Source of the DNA: Stenotrophomonas raiganjensis (SeqCode)
GTDB taxonomy: Bacteria > Pseudomonadota > Gammaproteobacteria > Xanthomonadales > Xanthomonadaceae
DNA length: 64,000 nucleotides
Reading direction: 5' to 3'
Assembly (NCBI RefSeq): GCF_030658505.1
Contig: NZ_JAUTXR010000183.1
Coordinates: forward strand, 13,696-77,695
The notes under the pieces were generated by a model, which saw only the letters and a program-made list of their open reading frames with translations, ran no database searches and was not told where the DNA came from. This document shows, piece by piece, positions 61,735-64,000 of the stretch. Positions within the stretch are counted from its first letter, which is position 1, and every line of letters starts with the position of its first letter. A program made the translations under genes and the position numbers.

Positions 61735-61799
61735 GTAGAGCCGAGCCCATGCTCGGCTGCTGTTGGCGCAGAACCAGCCGAGCGCAGGCTCGGCTCTAC
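61735..61799. repeat. Inverted SMAG REP pair
   Basis: GTAGAGCCGAGCCCATGCTCGGCTG and the outward-facing AGCCGAGCGCAGGCTCGGCTCTAC just after betT. The left unit is the same sequence as the one at 43416. Confidence 0.8.
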
Positions 61800-61817
61800 A
61801 GGGGGCATCGCAAACGC

Positions 61818-61849
61818 AAAGGGCCGGATCCGCAAGGATCCGGCCCTTT
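61818..61849. terminator. Bidirectional terminator between betT and acnA
   Basis: AAAGGGCCGGATCC-GCAA-GGATCCGGCCCTTT, a 14-bp perfect stem with A/T ends, serves the convergent betT and acnA genes. Confidence 0.9.
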
Positions 61850-61873
61850 CCTCAATCGGGCGCAGCCGCGCCG

Positions 61874-64000
<2,127 letters not shown>

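Overview
The window reads as chromosomal DNA of the Stenotrophomonas maltophilia complex (Xanthomonadaceae). It is GC-rich and carries many short GTAG-headed palindromes of the kind known as S. maltophilia REP (SMAG) elements. It also holds the DSF quorum-sensing (rpf) genes in the company seen in Xanthomonadaceae (greA, rpfE, recJ, prfB, lysS, an aconitase). The species call and all named homologies come from recognition of the proteins; no database was searched.

Layout. 1-4.3 kb: end of an RND efflux operon (probable smeYZ) and a small NTF2-like ORF. 4.4-9.3 kb: two lipoproteins, an EF-P-like factor (efpL), then a minus-strand acyl-CoA/leucine-catabolism group. 9.4-11.8 kb: feoAB plus a small membrane protein. 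11.8-14.2 kb: a DUF4304 gene between REP repeats, and a quinone reductase-MerR-SDR group. 14.3-23.2 kb: dapB, carA, carB, greA, rpfE and recJ. 23.3-24.3 kb: a DUF1176 protein. 24.5-34.9 kb: an orphan type VI secretion cargo island (vgrG, a 537-aa TPR-like protein, a 42-aa membrane protein, a 1505-aa Rhs toxin, immunity candidates). The Rhs tip and immunity genes look more AT-rich than their surroundings. 35-42 kb: VIT-domain protein, PAP2 phosphatase, acyltransferase, LytTR regulator, M48 protease. 42.2-49.6 kb: prfB with its programmed frameshift, an MmyB-like regulator, a semialdehyde dehydrogenase, an acetolactate-synthase-like enzyme and lysS. 49.8-55.9 kb: rpfG-rpfC facing rpfF and rpfB. 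56.1-61.7 kb: betIBA with divergent betT. 61.9-64 kb: 3' part of acnA.

Main finding. rpfG, which encodes the response regulator expected to degrade c-di-GMP when RpfC senses DSF, is broken by a perfect 17-bp tandem duplication (50349-50382). Removing one copy restores an open frame of exactly 354 codons through to the rpfC overlap. DSF synthase (rpfF), the sensor (rpfC) and rpfB all look intact, so this isolate should make and sense DSF but lack the usual output, possibly reversibly.

Other points: a modular Rhs toxin tip with two candidate immunity genes, and behind them a small rhs scrap with a possibly frameshifted orphan immunity-like gene; a vestigial DUF1176 3' end upstream of recJ; a terminator-like hairpin in the carA leader; and a 28-bp perfect palindrome that is the likely BetI operator. 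No rRNA, tRNA, CRISPR array or insertion sequence was found.
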